Below are positions 1-7,220 of a stretch of 9,571 bases of DNA, in pieces (within the stretch, counting starts at the first letter, position 1; every line of letters starts with the position of its first letter). The stretch spans positions 2,577-12,147 of the forward strand of contig DBQL01000187.1 in the NCBI GenBank assembly GCA_002305235.1, given 5' to 3'. Under the pieces are notes generated by a model. It was not told where the DNA came from. It saw only the letters and a list, made by a program, of their open reading frames with translations, and searched no databases. A program made the position numbers and the translations under genes. Origin of the DNA: Prevotella sp. UBA1395 (GTDB lineage: Bacteria > Bacteroidota > Bacteroidia > Bacteroidales > Bacteroidaceae).

Positions 1-3000
1 GGTTTTCTCCTCCACGGCGGGCTTGGTCTTCTTCTTTTTCAGTCCGAGCAAAGCTCTCCAACTGTCGAAATCTTTTTTCAGGATGAAGCCGATGCCCTGC
101 GTGTTGAGTGAGTTTCGGGTGAAATAGCGGTCATTGGTCTGGTTATAGACATGCACGCTGAGATTGCCATTGGGAGTGATGAGATAGCGCAGGTCGAAGT
201 CTCCGATAAACGATGTCGTGGCGTTGTTGTTGTCACGATAGCCAAACTGGCCGTTGAACAGCAGTCGGTTGTTGAGCATCCTGCCACTGAGCAGCCCTTC
301 ATACTCGGCGTTGTTCCATCCTTCGTCGCCCGGAGAGATATTGGCCCCGACATTCCAATTCACGTTTTTGACCACCGAACTGAGCACCGTGTTGAGTTGT
401 TGACTGATTTGTCCGCTGAGAATGCTTTGCATGGCAAGGCTGGTTTGGTTCTCGGCGGTGCTTCCCGCCGACGCATTGTTGCTGCCCTGTGAATAGAAAC
501 GGCCCACGGCCAAGAGGTATAGCACCTGCTGGTTCATCTCCTCCTCGCTGTTGATGAGGCTGTAAATCATCTGCTTGGCATCCGCCCCGATGCTCGGCAT
601 GTCCATGCTGAAGTCGATTTTGGGTGCGTTGGGCGTGCCGGTGATGTTCATGATGCAGTTGACCCTGATGTTGTTGCTCGAGAAACTCTTGCCAATCTGC
701 AGGTCGGAGAGGCTCACCGAGTTGACCATATACTGCGCGGTGAGGTTTAGACCGGCGTTATAAGGGTCGCCACCAAATGAGATTGTGCCTCCCTGCGCGA
801 AGATAAAGTCGCGCTTGATGATGTTTTGAATGGTGAGTTTATAGATGCCATGATCGATGAGATACTTACCAAAGATATCCAATCCACCTTTATTATAATA
901 GGATGCACGTATCACCCCCGATCCGTTGAGGTCGATATAGTCGCCCGTGGTCTTGTCCATGATGAGCTTTAGCGTGGCGTCGGGGTGGGTATTGACGAGG
1001 AAATTGATGCGAATGTCGGTAGGAATATCTTCGGGCTCACGGTCATGCCGAATGCTGTCCGCGCTGTTGTCGGGCAGAGTGGAGCCTTGTATGGGCATTG
1101 CGCCGGGGTGGGGTTGGTTCCAATGGATGAACTCGCGGGACCCGATGGCGTCGGGTGAGGCGACATCATAAACCACTTGCGACCCTTTTTCCGGTGTGAC
1201 ATCGACATCGATATTCACCTCGCCCGACTTGCCTTTGATCTTCACGTCGCCCGTGCCAAATACCGTACCGTAGAACGTGCTGCCGTATGTCGGTCCCCAA
1301 TCGTAGGCCAAGAAGTTGTTGGCTTTGACGTTGATGTCGTATGATAGCTGTGAGAGGTGATTGTGATAAAGGCTTCCGCTGACAATGCCGGGGTGCCCGT
1401 TGCGGTCGAGGATGGTGTCATTGCCAAACCGGATCTCGTTGATCAGGCACTCGATGGTGTCGTTGCGCAGGGTATATTGGGTGTTGAGCGGCGTGATGCG
1501 AACGTTTCCTTCGGCCACAATCTCACCCGTGAGGTTTATCCTTTTCAAGTCGCCCCACACCCGAAGGTTACCGTTGGCCGTGAGGTTGGCATGGTCCATG
1601 AAGCTCGAGCAGAAGCTCTCGATGAACTCTCCGCGTGTATGATGGGCGGCGATGCCGAGGTCGATATAGTTGCGTTTGGGCGATACATAGCCGTTGATGT
1701 TCGTGGTTCGCATCTTGGGCACGATGCCCCCGACGATCATGGTGTCTATGGCTTGGGCATCGATATCTATCTGTTCTTGTGCCCTGTTCCATCTGACGTT
1801 GGCATATAGGGTGCCCATCATGCCGTCTTGGAATCGGAACTCCTCCACCTGAAGTTTGCCGCGGGCCTCGGGTTGACCGAAAAGATGCGAGATATAAGCC
1901 TGTCCGGAGGCATACCCGCTGAAGTCGACAGCATGGAAATTGACAAGATTGAGGATGTAACTCAGGTTGACATGATCGAGTTCCACAAGCAACGAGTCGC
2001 CCGATCCGGAATCGGTCACGCTGTTGATACTGATGCGTTGGCTTCCCGAAGTGATGAGGAAGTTGTCCACATTCAGATGGTTTTTGCTGTAAATGACATT
2101 CGTGGGGTGGATGGCGAAGGTGCTGTCGCCTACGCTTATCGCCGAAGGGCTGATAGACATCTGTGCCTCTGCATGACCGTCGGCATTGCGAGCAAACTGG
2201 ATAATGGAGTTTAATTTCCCCACAAGTCGTTTCTCACGGGCATGATTGTCGATAGAGAACACCGATAACAACCGGTCATCGGTGGCCGAAGCCTCTAACC
2301 GATAATCAGTGCCAACACCGTTCTTGCCCATTTTTGTCACGCTGATATCTGCATTAAGGTCATTGTTGGGCGAGGTGATTACGATGTTTACATCTTTATA
2401 TTGGGTGTTGTCGTAGACGACTTGTGGCGCGAAGATGTTGGCTTCGATATTTTCCGAGCCGTGGCTCATGGCTCCCGAGATACGCATCGGTTCTTCCAAT
2501 TCCATGTCTATGCCAAAGAATTCTCGCAGCCAATCGGTGCGATTGACCACCGCTTGCAGCGTGAAGTCGTTGGAAGGTGTAGCGCGATACTTGATGGGCG
2601 TGAGCTGTTGGATGCTCGGCAGCTTGCGTACGATGGCATTCTTGAGCGATTGTACCAAGGTCTTGTAATCGAATCGACCGGTGACCTGCGCATGGGCAAA
2701 GTCGCTTTGCAGCGTGAGATAATGCCCGTTACGGTCGTTTCCGGCTTTGAGCATGAGCGTGTCGAGGGCATACTCGCCTTGTGACGAAGTTTTTTTCAGT
2801 TGTGTAACAGCGAGGTCTCCCATCGCACTGTTCAGGCTGTTGCCTGTGAACGACGCAACGATATTACCGCTATATGTGGCGTTGCCCAACTGTTTCTCGA
2901 GCAATTTCAATGCCGACGGATTGAAATGTTGTATCTCCGCCTTGAGGTGTGCGGCCGTATTTTGCTTGTTGGTGTTCAACATGCCGTTGATATGGGCCAT

Positions 3001-4479
3001 CAAATGAGGGTCGTCCACATTCAGTTCGCCGTTCAGCAGTCCGTTGTCGAAGCTGCCGTCAATCTTCACGTTGCGGTAACTGTAACCGTTATAGTCTATC
3101 CTCGACACCGTTCCGAGGGCCTTGTAATATTTTTGTTTGAGGTTGCCGGCTATATTGATGTTGGTTGCCAATATTCCGAATTTGTCATCGTTGAGCAGTT
3201 GTTTCAGGTTGAAACTGCCGGTATTGATGTGTCCGGAGAAGTTGTTTTCGAGGAGTTGGAATTTAATGTCGGCATCGCCGGTACCCGACTTGAGTACCCC
3301 TCGTGTGTTGAAATTGCGCCCGTAGCCATCGATTTGTCCCCGATAGCTGAAATACTTCATCTGCTCTACCACGTTCGGAATGTCGCCGGCGAGCATCTCC
3401 ATGCCGGCGTTGTCGACCATCAGCGTACGGATGTTGGCTGCCCACTGGGGTGTGGTACGCCATGAATTGACATAGCCCGACAGTGAGACACGAATGTCGG
3501 AAGGTGCCGCGAGGGTGGGTTGCTGATGTGCTTGTGGCACGGAAATATCGAGATTGTGCAGTTGTAGATGAGAGTTGGTGCCCGAAAACGATGCCCTGAG
3601 CAACAGCGGCCTGTCGATTTTTTTCAGTGCCGCCACCTTGGAGACAAGCGGGATGATGTCTTTGGGATGAATTTTCGAGTCGAGGATGCTGCCGTCATAC
3701 TTCAAGGTGGCAGGGTCGAGTTTCTTGTTTCGCACGACGTATGAAGCCGAAATGTCACCCAATCGCAACTCAGAAGAAGGCAACGTCAACTTGAAATCAG
3801 TGAGGTTAGTCCTCTTCTCGTTCGAGATCCACTTGAAAGTGAGCGACCTGATGTCTATCCCCGATGCCTCGTCAAGCGACAATCGCTTGATGTTGAGGTT
3901 GATGGAGTCGTCTCGAAGCGTGTTCAGGATGATGTGCGAACTCAGATTTCGCACATGTAGATGATTCGGGTCAAACTGCCGTTTGACCGGCATGTCCCAC
4001 CGGTTGTACCTGATCTCGCCATGACGGATAATCAAACTCTTGAGTTCGAGATAGAGGGGCTTGTGCCGGGTGGTGTCTTTGGAGGCGAGAGAGTCTAATA
4101 CAAATTGGAAATTGGGTTTCGACCGGGAGTCGTCTTGGTACAGATTGGCCTTCATTCCAAAGAGTTGCGCCGAGGTGATCGCAATGCGTCCTTGAATCAG
4201 TTCGAGGTAATCGAACTTGGCAGAGAGGCGCGAAGCCCGTAAGAGTTCCTTGTCTTTTTGGTCGAAGAGTTTCACATCGTCGATGATAATCCTATTGAGC
4301 AGTCCGAGGTCGACGCGCCCCAGCCACACCTTGGTGTTCAATTTCTGTGACAATGCAGAAGCTACTTGGGCACCAAGAAACGACTGCACAACAGGAATAT
4401 TGATCAGTATGGCGACACATAGATACAGTCCGAGCACGGCCCATATCATGACATTAGTATAATGGATTATCTTTTTCAA
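1..4479 (-). CDS. tamB: TamB-like translocation/assembly protein (DUF490), 3' end outside the window
   Basis: This is a large envelope protein with an N-terminal inner-membrane anchor and a periplasmic beta-rich body. TamB-family proteins bridge the inner and outer membranes and work with a BamA-type partner (TamA, or TamL in Bacteroidetes) in outer-membrane protein assembly and/or phospholipid transport. I checked every codon of the frame: none is a stop between 4479 and 1, giving 1493 codons. Residues about 11-30 form one hydrophobic segment after a basic LKKII start. Alternating beta-strand sequence follows. The C-terminal TamB domain covers about residues 1050-1480, with FGTGDVKIKG near 1074-1083 and barrel-like strands at about 1380-1480. 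The last visible residues are a lysine-rich tail (LGLKKKKTKPAVEEK), so the stop is probably close to the edge. The chosen start is TTG at 4479, preceded by an in-frame TGA at 4480-4482; ATG at 4449 is the alternative. No TamA/TamL gene is in the window. The family call is strong; substrate and partner are inferred. Confidence 0.9.
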   Translation of the reverse strand, partial: MKKIIHYTNVMIWAVLGLYLCVAILINIPVVQSFLGAQVASALSQKLNTKVWLGRVDLGLLNRIIIDDVKLFDQKDKELLRASRLSAKFDYLELIQGRIAITSAQLFGMKANLYQDDSRSKPNFQFVLDSLASKDTTRHKPLYLELKSLIIRHGEIRYNRWDMPVKRQFDPNHLHVRNLSSHIILNTLRDDSINLNIKRLSLDEASGIDIRSLTFKWISNEKRTNLTDFKLTLPSSELRLGDISASYVVRNKKLDPATLKYDGSILDSKIHPKDIIPLVSKVAALKKIDRPLLLRASFSGTNSHLQLHNLDISVPQAHQQPTLAAPSDIRVSLSGYVNSWRTTPQWAANIRTLMVDNAGMEMLAGDIPNVVEQMKYFSYRGQIDGYGRNFNTRGVLKSGTGDADIKFQLLENNFSGHINTGSFNLKQLLNDDKFGILATNINIAGNLKQKYYKALGTVSRIDYNGYSYRNVKIDGSFDNGLLNGELNVDDPHLMAHINGMLNTNKQNTAAHLKAEIQHFNPSALKLLEKQLGNATYSGNIVASFTGNSLNSAMGDLAVTQLKKTSSQGEYALDTLMLKAGNDRNGHYLTLQSDFAHAQVTGRFDYKTLVQSLKNAIVRKLPSIQQLTPIKYRATPSNDFTLQAVVNRTDWLREFFGIDMELEEPMRISGAMSHGSENIEANIFAPQVVYDNTQYKDVNIVITSPNNDLNADISVTKMGKNGVGTDYRLEASATDDRLLSVFSIDNHAREKRLVGKLNSIIQFARNADGHAEAQMSISPSAISVGDSTFAIHPTNVIYSKNHLNVDNFLITSGSQRISINSVTDSGSGDSLLVELDHVNLSYILNLVNFHAVDFSGYASGQAYISHLFGQPEARGKLQVEEFRFQDGMMGTLYANVRWNRAQEQIDIDAQAIDTMIVGGIVPKMRTTNINGYVSPKRNYIDLGIAAHHTRGEFIESFCSSFMDHANLTANGNLRVWGDLKRINLTGEIVAEGNVRITPLNTQYTLRNDTIECLINEIRFGNDTILDRNGHPGIVSGSLYHNHLSQLSYDINVKANNFLAYDWGPTYGSTFYGTVFGTGDVKIKGKSGEVNIDVDVTPEKGSQVVYDVASPDAIGSREFIHWNQPHPGAMPIQGSTLPDNSADSIRHDREPEDIPTDIRINFLVNTHPDATLKLIMDKTTGDYIDLNGSGVIRASYYNKGGLDIFGKYLIDHGIYKLTIQNIIKRDFIFAQGGTISFGGDPYNAGLNLTAQYMVNSVSLSDLQIGKSFSSNNIRVNCIMNITGTPNAPKIDFSMDMPSIGADAKQMIYSLINSEEEMNQQVLYLLAVGRFYSQGSNNASAGSTAENQTSLAMQSILSGQISQQLNTVLSSVVKNVNWNVGANISPGDEGWNNAEYEGLLSGRMLNNRLLFNGQFGYRDNNNATTSFIGDFDLRYLITPNGNLSVHVYNQTNDRYFTRNSLNTQGIGFILKKDFDSWRALLGLKKKKTKPAVEEKT

Positions 4480-4487
4480 TCAGTCTG

Positions 4488-4518
4488 CAAAATTAAGAAA
4501 ATAAATGCAAAACAGAAA
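4488..4518 (-). promoter_or_regulatory. Candidate Bacteroidetes-type promoter for tamB
   Basis: On the minus strand TAATTTTG (4495 down to 4488) matches the Bacteroidetes -7 consensus TAnnTTTG exactly and is followed by CA. A TTTC at 4518-4515 lies 19 nt upstream, one base from the -33 consensus TTTG and at normal spacing. The predicted transcript would start near 4484-4481, giving a leader of about 33 nt to the ATG at 4449 but only 2-5 nt to the TTG at 4479. This is motif-based inference. Confidence 0.5.
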
Positions 4519-4530
4519 TAATACTGTTTT
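4509..4530. repeat. 7-bp inverted repeat between the divergent promoters
   Basis: AAAACAG at 4509-4515 and CTGTTTT at 4524-4530 are perfect reverse complements separated by 8 nt (AAATAATA). The left arm overlaps the TTTC -33 box of the tamB promoter and the repeat ends about 27 bp upstream of the exact nqr -7 element. That placement suits an operator for a dimeric regulator. However, the arms are AT-rich and a repeat this short can occur by chance in such sequence. No regulator is identified. Confidence 0.4.
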
Positions 4531-4551
4531 TTTTATCTCAATTAAGTTATT

Positions 4552-4583
4552 TTTGAGTATATTTGCACCGGCTAATAAACTTG
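4552..4583 (+). promoter_or_regulatory. Candidate promoter(s) for the nqr operon
   Basis: There are two overlapping possibilities. TATATTTG at 4558-4565, followed by CACCG, is an exact TAnnTTTG -7 element, but no TTTG lies 19-21 nt upstream, where there is only a T-rich tract. Alternatively TTTG at 4552-4555 is followed after 20 nt by TAAACTTG at 4576-4583, which has one mismatch in the -7 box but correct spacing and an exact -33 box. Either would give a 5' leader of roughly 50-70 nt before the nqrA ATG at 4640. Confidence 0.5.
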
Positions 4584-4639
4584 ATTTATTGTAGTTATTT
4601 TACTAAATTTATTTTATCATTTACAATTATGGGTTTTCT

Positions 4640-5992
4640 ATGGCAAATGTAATTAAGTTGCGAAAGGGCTTAGAGATTAACTTGAAGGGAAAAGCCAGAG
4701 AAAAGAAAACAGCGACAAACGTCTCGAATGTTTACGGTTTAGTGCCAGAAAATTTCGTTGGTGTAACTCCAAAGGTTGTTGTCAAGGAGGGAGATCATGT
4801 GCTTGCGGGCGAAGCGTTGTTTGTGAACAAGGCTTTCCCGGAGGTGAGATTCGCGTCTCCGGTCAGTGGAACAGTGACCGCTGTGGTCAGAGGCGACCGC
4901 AGAAAACTGCTCTGCGTGAAGGTTCAGGCCGACGCGCAGCAAGAAGCTGTCGATTTCGGCAAGAAAGACGTTCGCGCGTTGGATGCCTCGTCGGTGAGAC
5001 AATCCTTGCTTGAGGCCGGTCTCTTCGGTTATATCAATCAGCTGCCTTACGCCGTTTCCACCACCCCGGATACCACTCCGGAGGCCATTTATGTGTCGGC
5101 ATTGAGAGACATGCCACTGTCTGCCGACTTCGAGTTCGAGCTTACAGGCAACGAGGACGCGTTCCAAGCGGGCATCACCGCGCTATCCCGTATAGCCCCC
5201 GTGAGATTGGGCATCGGCTCCAAGCAGTCGGCCGCCGCGTTGACAAGTGTTCAGGATGCCGAAGTTTACGTGTTCGACGGACCATGTCCGGCGGGTAATG
5301 TCGGCGTTCAAGTGAACCACATTTCTCCTATCAGCAAGGGAGATACCGTGTGGACTGTCGAGCCGTCATCGGTGATTTTCATCGGTCGCCTGTTTCTGAC
5401 CGGCAAGGTAGACTTACGGCGCACCATCGCCGTAGCGGGCAGTCAGGTGTCCGACCCGTCTTATACCGAGGTGCTTGTCGGCACTCCGCTGTCAGACATC
5501 CTTTCCGGTCGTCTGTCTAAGACAGAGCATGTGCGTATCATCAACGGCAACCCCCTCACCGGGTCGGTGTCAGATCTTGCCGGATTCCTTGGTGCCCACA
5601 CCTCCGAGGTGACCGTCATTCCCGAGGGTGACGACAACGATGAGATGTTCGGATGGATTCTTCCTCGCACCCATGAGTTCTCGGCTTCTCGCAGTTACCT
5701 GTCGTGGCTGATGGGCAAGCATCGTGAATACGATCTCGACGCACGCATCAAGGGTGGCGAGCGTCATCTCATCATGAGTGGCGAATACGACAAGGTGTTC
5801 CCGATGGACATCTATGCGGAGTATCTCGTGAAGTCGCTCATCGCCGGAGACATTGACAAGCAGGAGCAATTGGGCATCTATGAGGTCAGTCCCGAGGATT
5901 TCGCCCTTGCCGAGTTTGTCGACTCTTCCAAGCTCCCTCTGCAAAAAATTGTGAGAGATGGTCTTGACATCTTGAGAAAAGAGAATGCGTAA
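4640..5992 (+). CDS. nqrA: Na+-translocating NADH:quinone oxidoreductase subunit A
   Basis: NqrA is the cytoplasmic, peripheral subunit of the sodium-pumping NADH:quinone oxidoreductase. It carries no covalent cofactor and docks on NqrB; it has been linked to quinone binding. The product is 450 residues, close to the usual length of about 445-450. It opens with the family-typical MANVIKLRKGLEINLKG. Residues about 38-95 form a lipoyl/Rnf-C-like barrel-sandwich fold, with the KEGD turn near 49-52 and ASPVSGTV at 72-79. The C-terminal part corresponds to the NqrA SLBB region. ATG 4640 is chosen because it begins the conserved N-terminus. The first 30 or so codons are richer in A/T than the rest, as is common at the 5' end of well-translated genes. 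It is the first gene of the operon, and nqrB follows after 40 nt. The identification is secure. Confidence 0.96.
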   Translation: MANVIKLRKGLEINLKGKAREKKTATNVSNVYGLVPENFVGVTPKVVVKEGDHVLAGEALFVNKAFPEVRFASPVSGTVTAVVRGDRRKLLCVKVQADAQQEAVDFGKKDVRALDASSVRQSLLEAGLFGYINQLPYAVSTTPDTTPEAIYVSALRDMPLSADFEFELTGNEDAFQAGITALSRIAPVRLGIGSKQSAAALTSVQDAEVYVFDGPCPAGNVGVQVNHISPISKGDTVWTVEPSSVIFIGRLFLTGKVDLRRTIAVAGSQVSDPSYTEVLVGTPLSDILSGRLSKTEHVRIINGNPLTGSVSDLAGFLGAHTSEVTVIPEGDDNDEMFGWILPRTHEFSASRSYLSWLMGKHREYDLDARIKGGERHLIMSGEYDKVFPMDIYAEYLVKSLIAGDIDKQEQLGIYEVSPEDFALAEFVDSSKLPLQKIVRDGLDILRKENA

Positions 5993-6005
5993 AGGTCAAG
6001 ACATC
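5957..6005 (+). other. Imperfect hairpin straddling the nqrA stop codon
   Basis: GTCTTGAC (5961-5968) and GTCAAGAC (5995-6002) are perfect reverse complements. GAT (5957-5959) and ATC (6003-6005) extend the stem by three pairs around a single bulged G at 5960. The 26-nt loop contains the last nqrA codons and the TAA stop at 5990-5992. No U-run follows, so it is not a typical terminator. It could be an mRNA-stability or processing element, or chance. Confidence 0.3.
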
Positions 6006-6032
6006 AGCATACTAACGATTTAATTAGCAACA

Positions 6033-7193
6033 ATGAATGCTTTAAAAAAATATTTTAATGGCATAAGACCTCATTTTGAAGAGGGTGGCAAGCTGCACGC
6101 TTTCCACAGCATGTTCGATGGTTTCGAGACATTCTTGTTTGTGCCTAACACCACTTCCAAGTCGGGAGTGAGCATCCACGATGCCATCGACTCGAAGCGA
6201 ATCATGAGCTTTGTGGTCATCGCGCTGATGCCGGCATTGCTCTTCGGCATGTATAACGTGGGCTATCAGAACGCCCTTGCCGCCGGCAAGCTGGCCGAAA
6301 CCGGTTTTTGGGCGATGTTTTTCTATGGCTTTTTAGCTGTTATCCCCAAGGTTATCGTGAGCTATATTGTCGGTCTTGGCATAGAGTTCGCTTGGGCACA
6401 ATGGAAGAAGGAGGAGATTCAGGAGGGTTATCTGGTCTCCGGTATCCTCATTCCGCTGATCATCCCCATCGATACTCCGTTGTGGATCATGGCCGTAGCC
6501 ATCGCCTTTGCGGTGATTTTCGCCAAGGAAATCTTTGGCGGAACCGGCATGAACATCTTCAATGTGGCCATTGCCGCCCGCATGTTCCTGTTTTTCTCTT
6601 ATCCCAATCAGATGACCGGCGACACCATTTGGATCAGTCAGGATACCATCTTCGGATTGGGTTACACGCTTCCCGATGGCTTCACCGCGGCCACCCCGCT
6701 GGGCGAGCTTGCCGTCAACACCCTGCCTCATGCCTCCCTGAGTGACATGATTCTTGGTTTCATTCCCGGTTCTATCGGCGAAACTTCGGTCATCGCCATT
6801 GCCATTGGCGCCTTCATCCTGCTTTGGACAGGCATTGCCAGCTGGAAGACCATGCTCAGTGTGTTTGTCGGAGGCATTGTCATGGCATTGATATTCAGTG
6901 CGACCGGGCAAACCATCATTCCTTGGTATGAGCACATTGTGTTGGGAGGTTTCTGCTTTGGCGCCGTGTTTATGGCCACAGATCCCGTTACCGCCGCACG
7001 CACCGAGACCGGCAAGTATATTTATGGCTTCTTCATCGGAGCTATGGCTTTGATCGTGCGTGTGATGAATCCCGGTTTCCCCGAGGGCATGATGCTTGCC
7101 ATATTCTTTGGCAATATGTTCGCTCCGCTCATCGACTACTGCGTGGTTGAGTCTAACATATCCAAGCGTGCCAAGCGCGTAACAAAGAAATAA
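6033..7193 (+). CDS. nqrB: Na+-translocating NADH:quinone oxidoreductase subunit B
   Basis: NqrB is the large integral-membrane subunit that carries a covalently bound FMN and riboflavin, and it is thought to form the Na+ pathway and contact quinone. The 386-residue product has an amphipathic cytoplasmic N-terminus (about 1-55) and many hydrophobic segments from about 57 to 365. Family signatures seen are GGTGMNIFNVAIAARMF (169-185), ATDPVTAART (315-324) and NPGFPEGMM (346-354). FMN attachment is expected at T221 in DGFTAATPL (215-223; codon 6693-6695), which fits the flavin-transferase pattern Dxx(S/T)xAT, although the usual SGAT reads TAAT here. The FMN would be added by ApbE, whose gene is not in the window. 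It follows nqrA by 40 nt and precedes nqrC by 27 nt. The C-terminus is basic (KRAKRVTKK), consistent with a cytoplasmic end. Confidence 0.96.
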   Translation: MNALKKYFNGIRPHFEEGGKLHAFHSMFDGFETFLFVPNTTSKSGVSIHDAIDSKRIMSFVVIALMPALLFGMYNVGYQNALAAGKLAETGFWAMFFYGFLAVIPKVIVSYIVGLGIEFAWAQWKKEEIQEGYLVSGILIPLIIPIDTPLWIMAVAIAFAVIFAKEIFGGTGMNIFNVAIAARMFLFFSYPNQMTGDTIWISQDTIFGLGYTLPDGFTAATPLGELAVNTLPHASLSDMILGFIPGSIGETSVIAIAIGAFILLWTGIASWKTMLSVFVGGIVMALIFSATGQTIIPWYEHIVLGGFCFGAVFMATDPVTAARTETGKYIYGFFIGAMALIVRVMNPGFPEGMMLAIFFGNMFAPLIDYCVVESNISKRAKRVTKK

Positions 7194-7220
7194 GCACTTT
7201 ATCGCAAGAAATCATTAGGC

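Larger units (their letters stand above)
4480..4639. promoter_or_regulatory. Divergent tamB/nqrA intergenic control region
   Basis: This 160-bp stretch separates the divergently transcribed tamB and nqrA. It is about 22% GC by direct count, far lower than the coding DNA on both sides. It holds candidate -7 elements facing each way and a short inverted repeat between them, listed separately. I see no tRNA, riboswitch or gene in it. There is no Shine-Dalgarno sequence before nqrA; the stretch before its ATG is A/T-rich, as is common in Bacteroidetes. Confidence 0.75.

Noticed and set aside
151..3465. Series of long plus-strand open frames opposite tamB (151-492, 1357-1809, 1828-2214, 2401-2784, 2800-3465)
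   Set aside because: All lie in the one frame that is codon-aligned antisense to tamB. They arise because tamB rarely uses TTA, CTA and TCA codons. Their translations are low in recognisable domains, while the tamB frame is open throughout and family-like.
4509..4534. Rho-independent terminator (inverted repeat followed by a T-run)
   Set aside because: The stem has only two G-C pairs, and no plus-strand gene lies upstream to be terminated; for the minus strand the T-run is on the wrong side. An operator or chance repeat fits better.
4629..4652. Seven-codon upstream open frame overlapping the nqrA start
   Set aside because: ATG GGT TTT CTA TGG CAA ATG TAA could be a regulatory leader peptide, but it has no codon pattern, no ribosome site and no hairpin to support attenuation; it is most likely chance.
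6308..6745. 145-codon plus-strand frame inside nqrB, and a similar 145-codon frame inside nqrE (8637-9074)
   Set aside because: Out-of-frame shadows of conserved genes, with no promoter, start context or recognisable domain of their own.
6333..6935. 200-codon minus-strand open frame opposite nqrB, and similar ones opposite nqrC (7233-7823) and nqrD (7940-8524)
   Set aside because: The sequences are rich in H, D, N, G and Q, with no fold signature, which is typical of antisense translations of membrane-protein genes; the opposite strand has certain, conserved genes.
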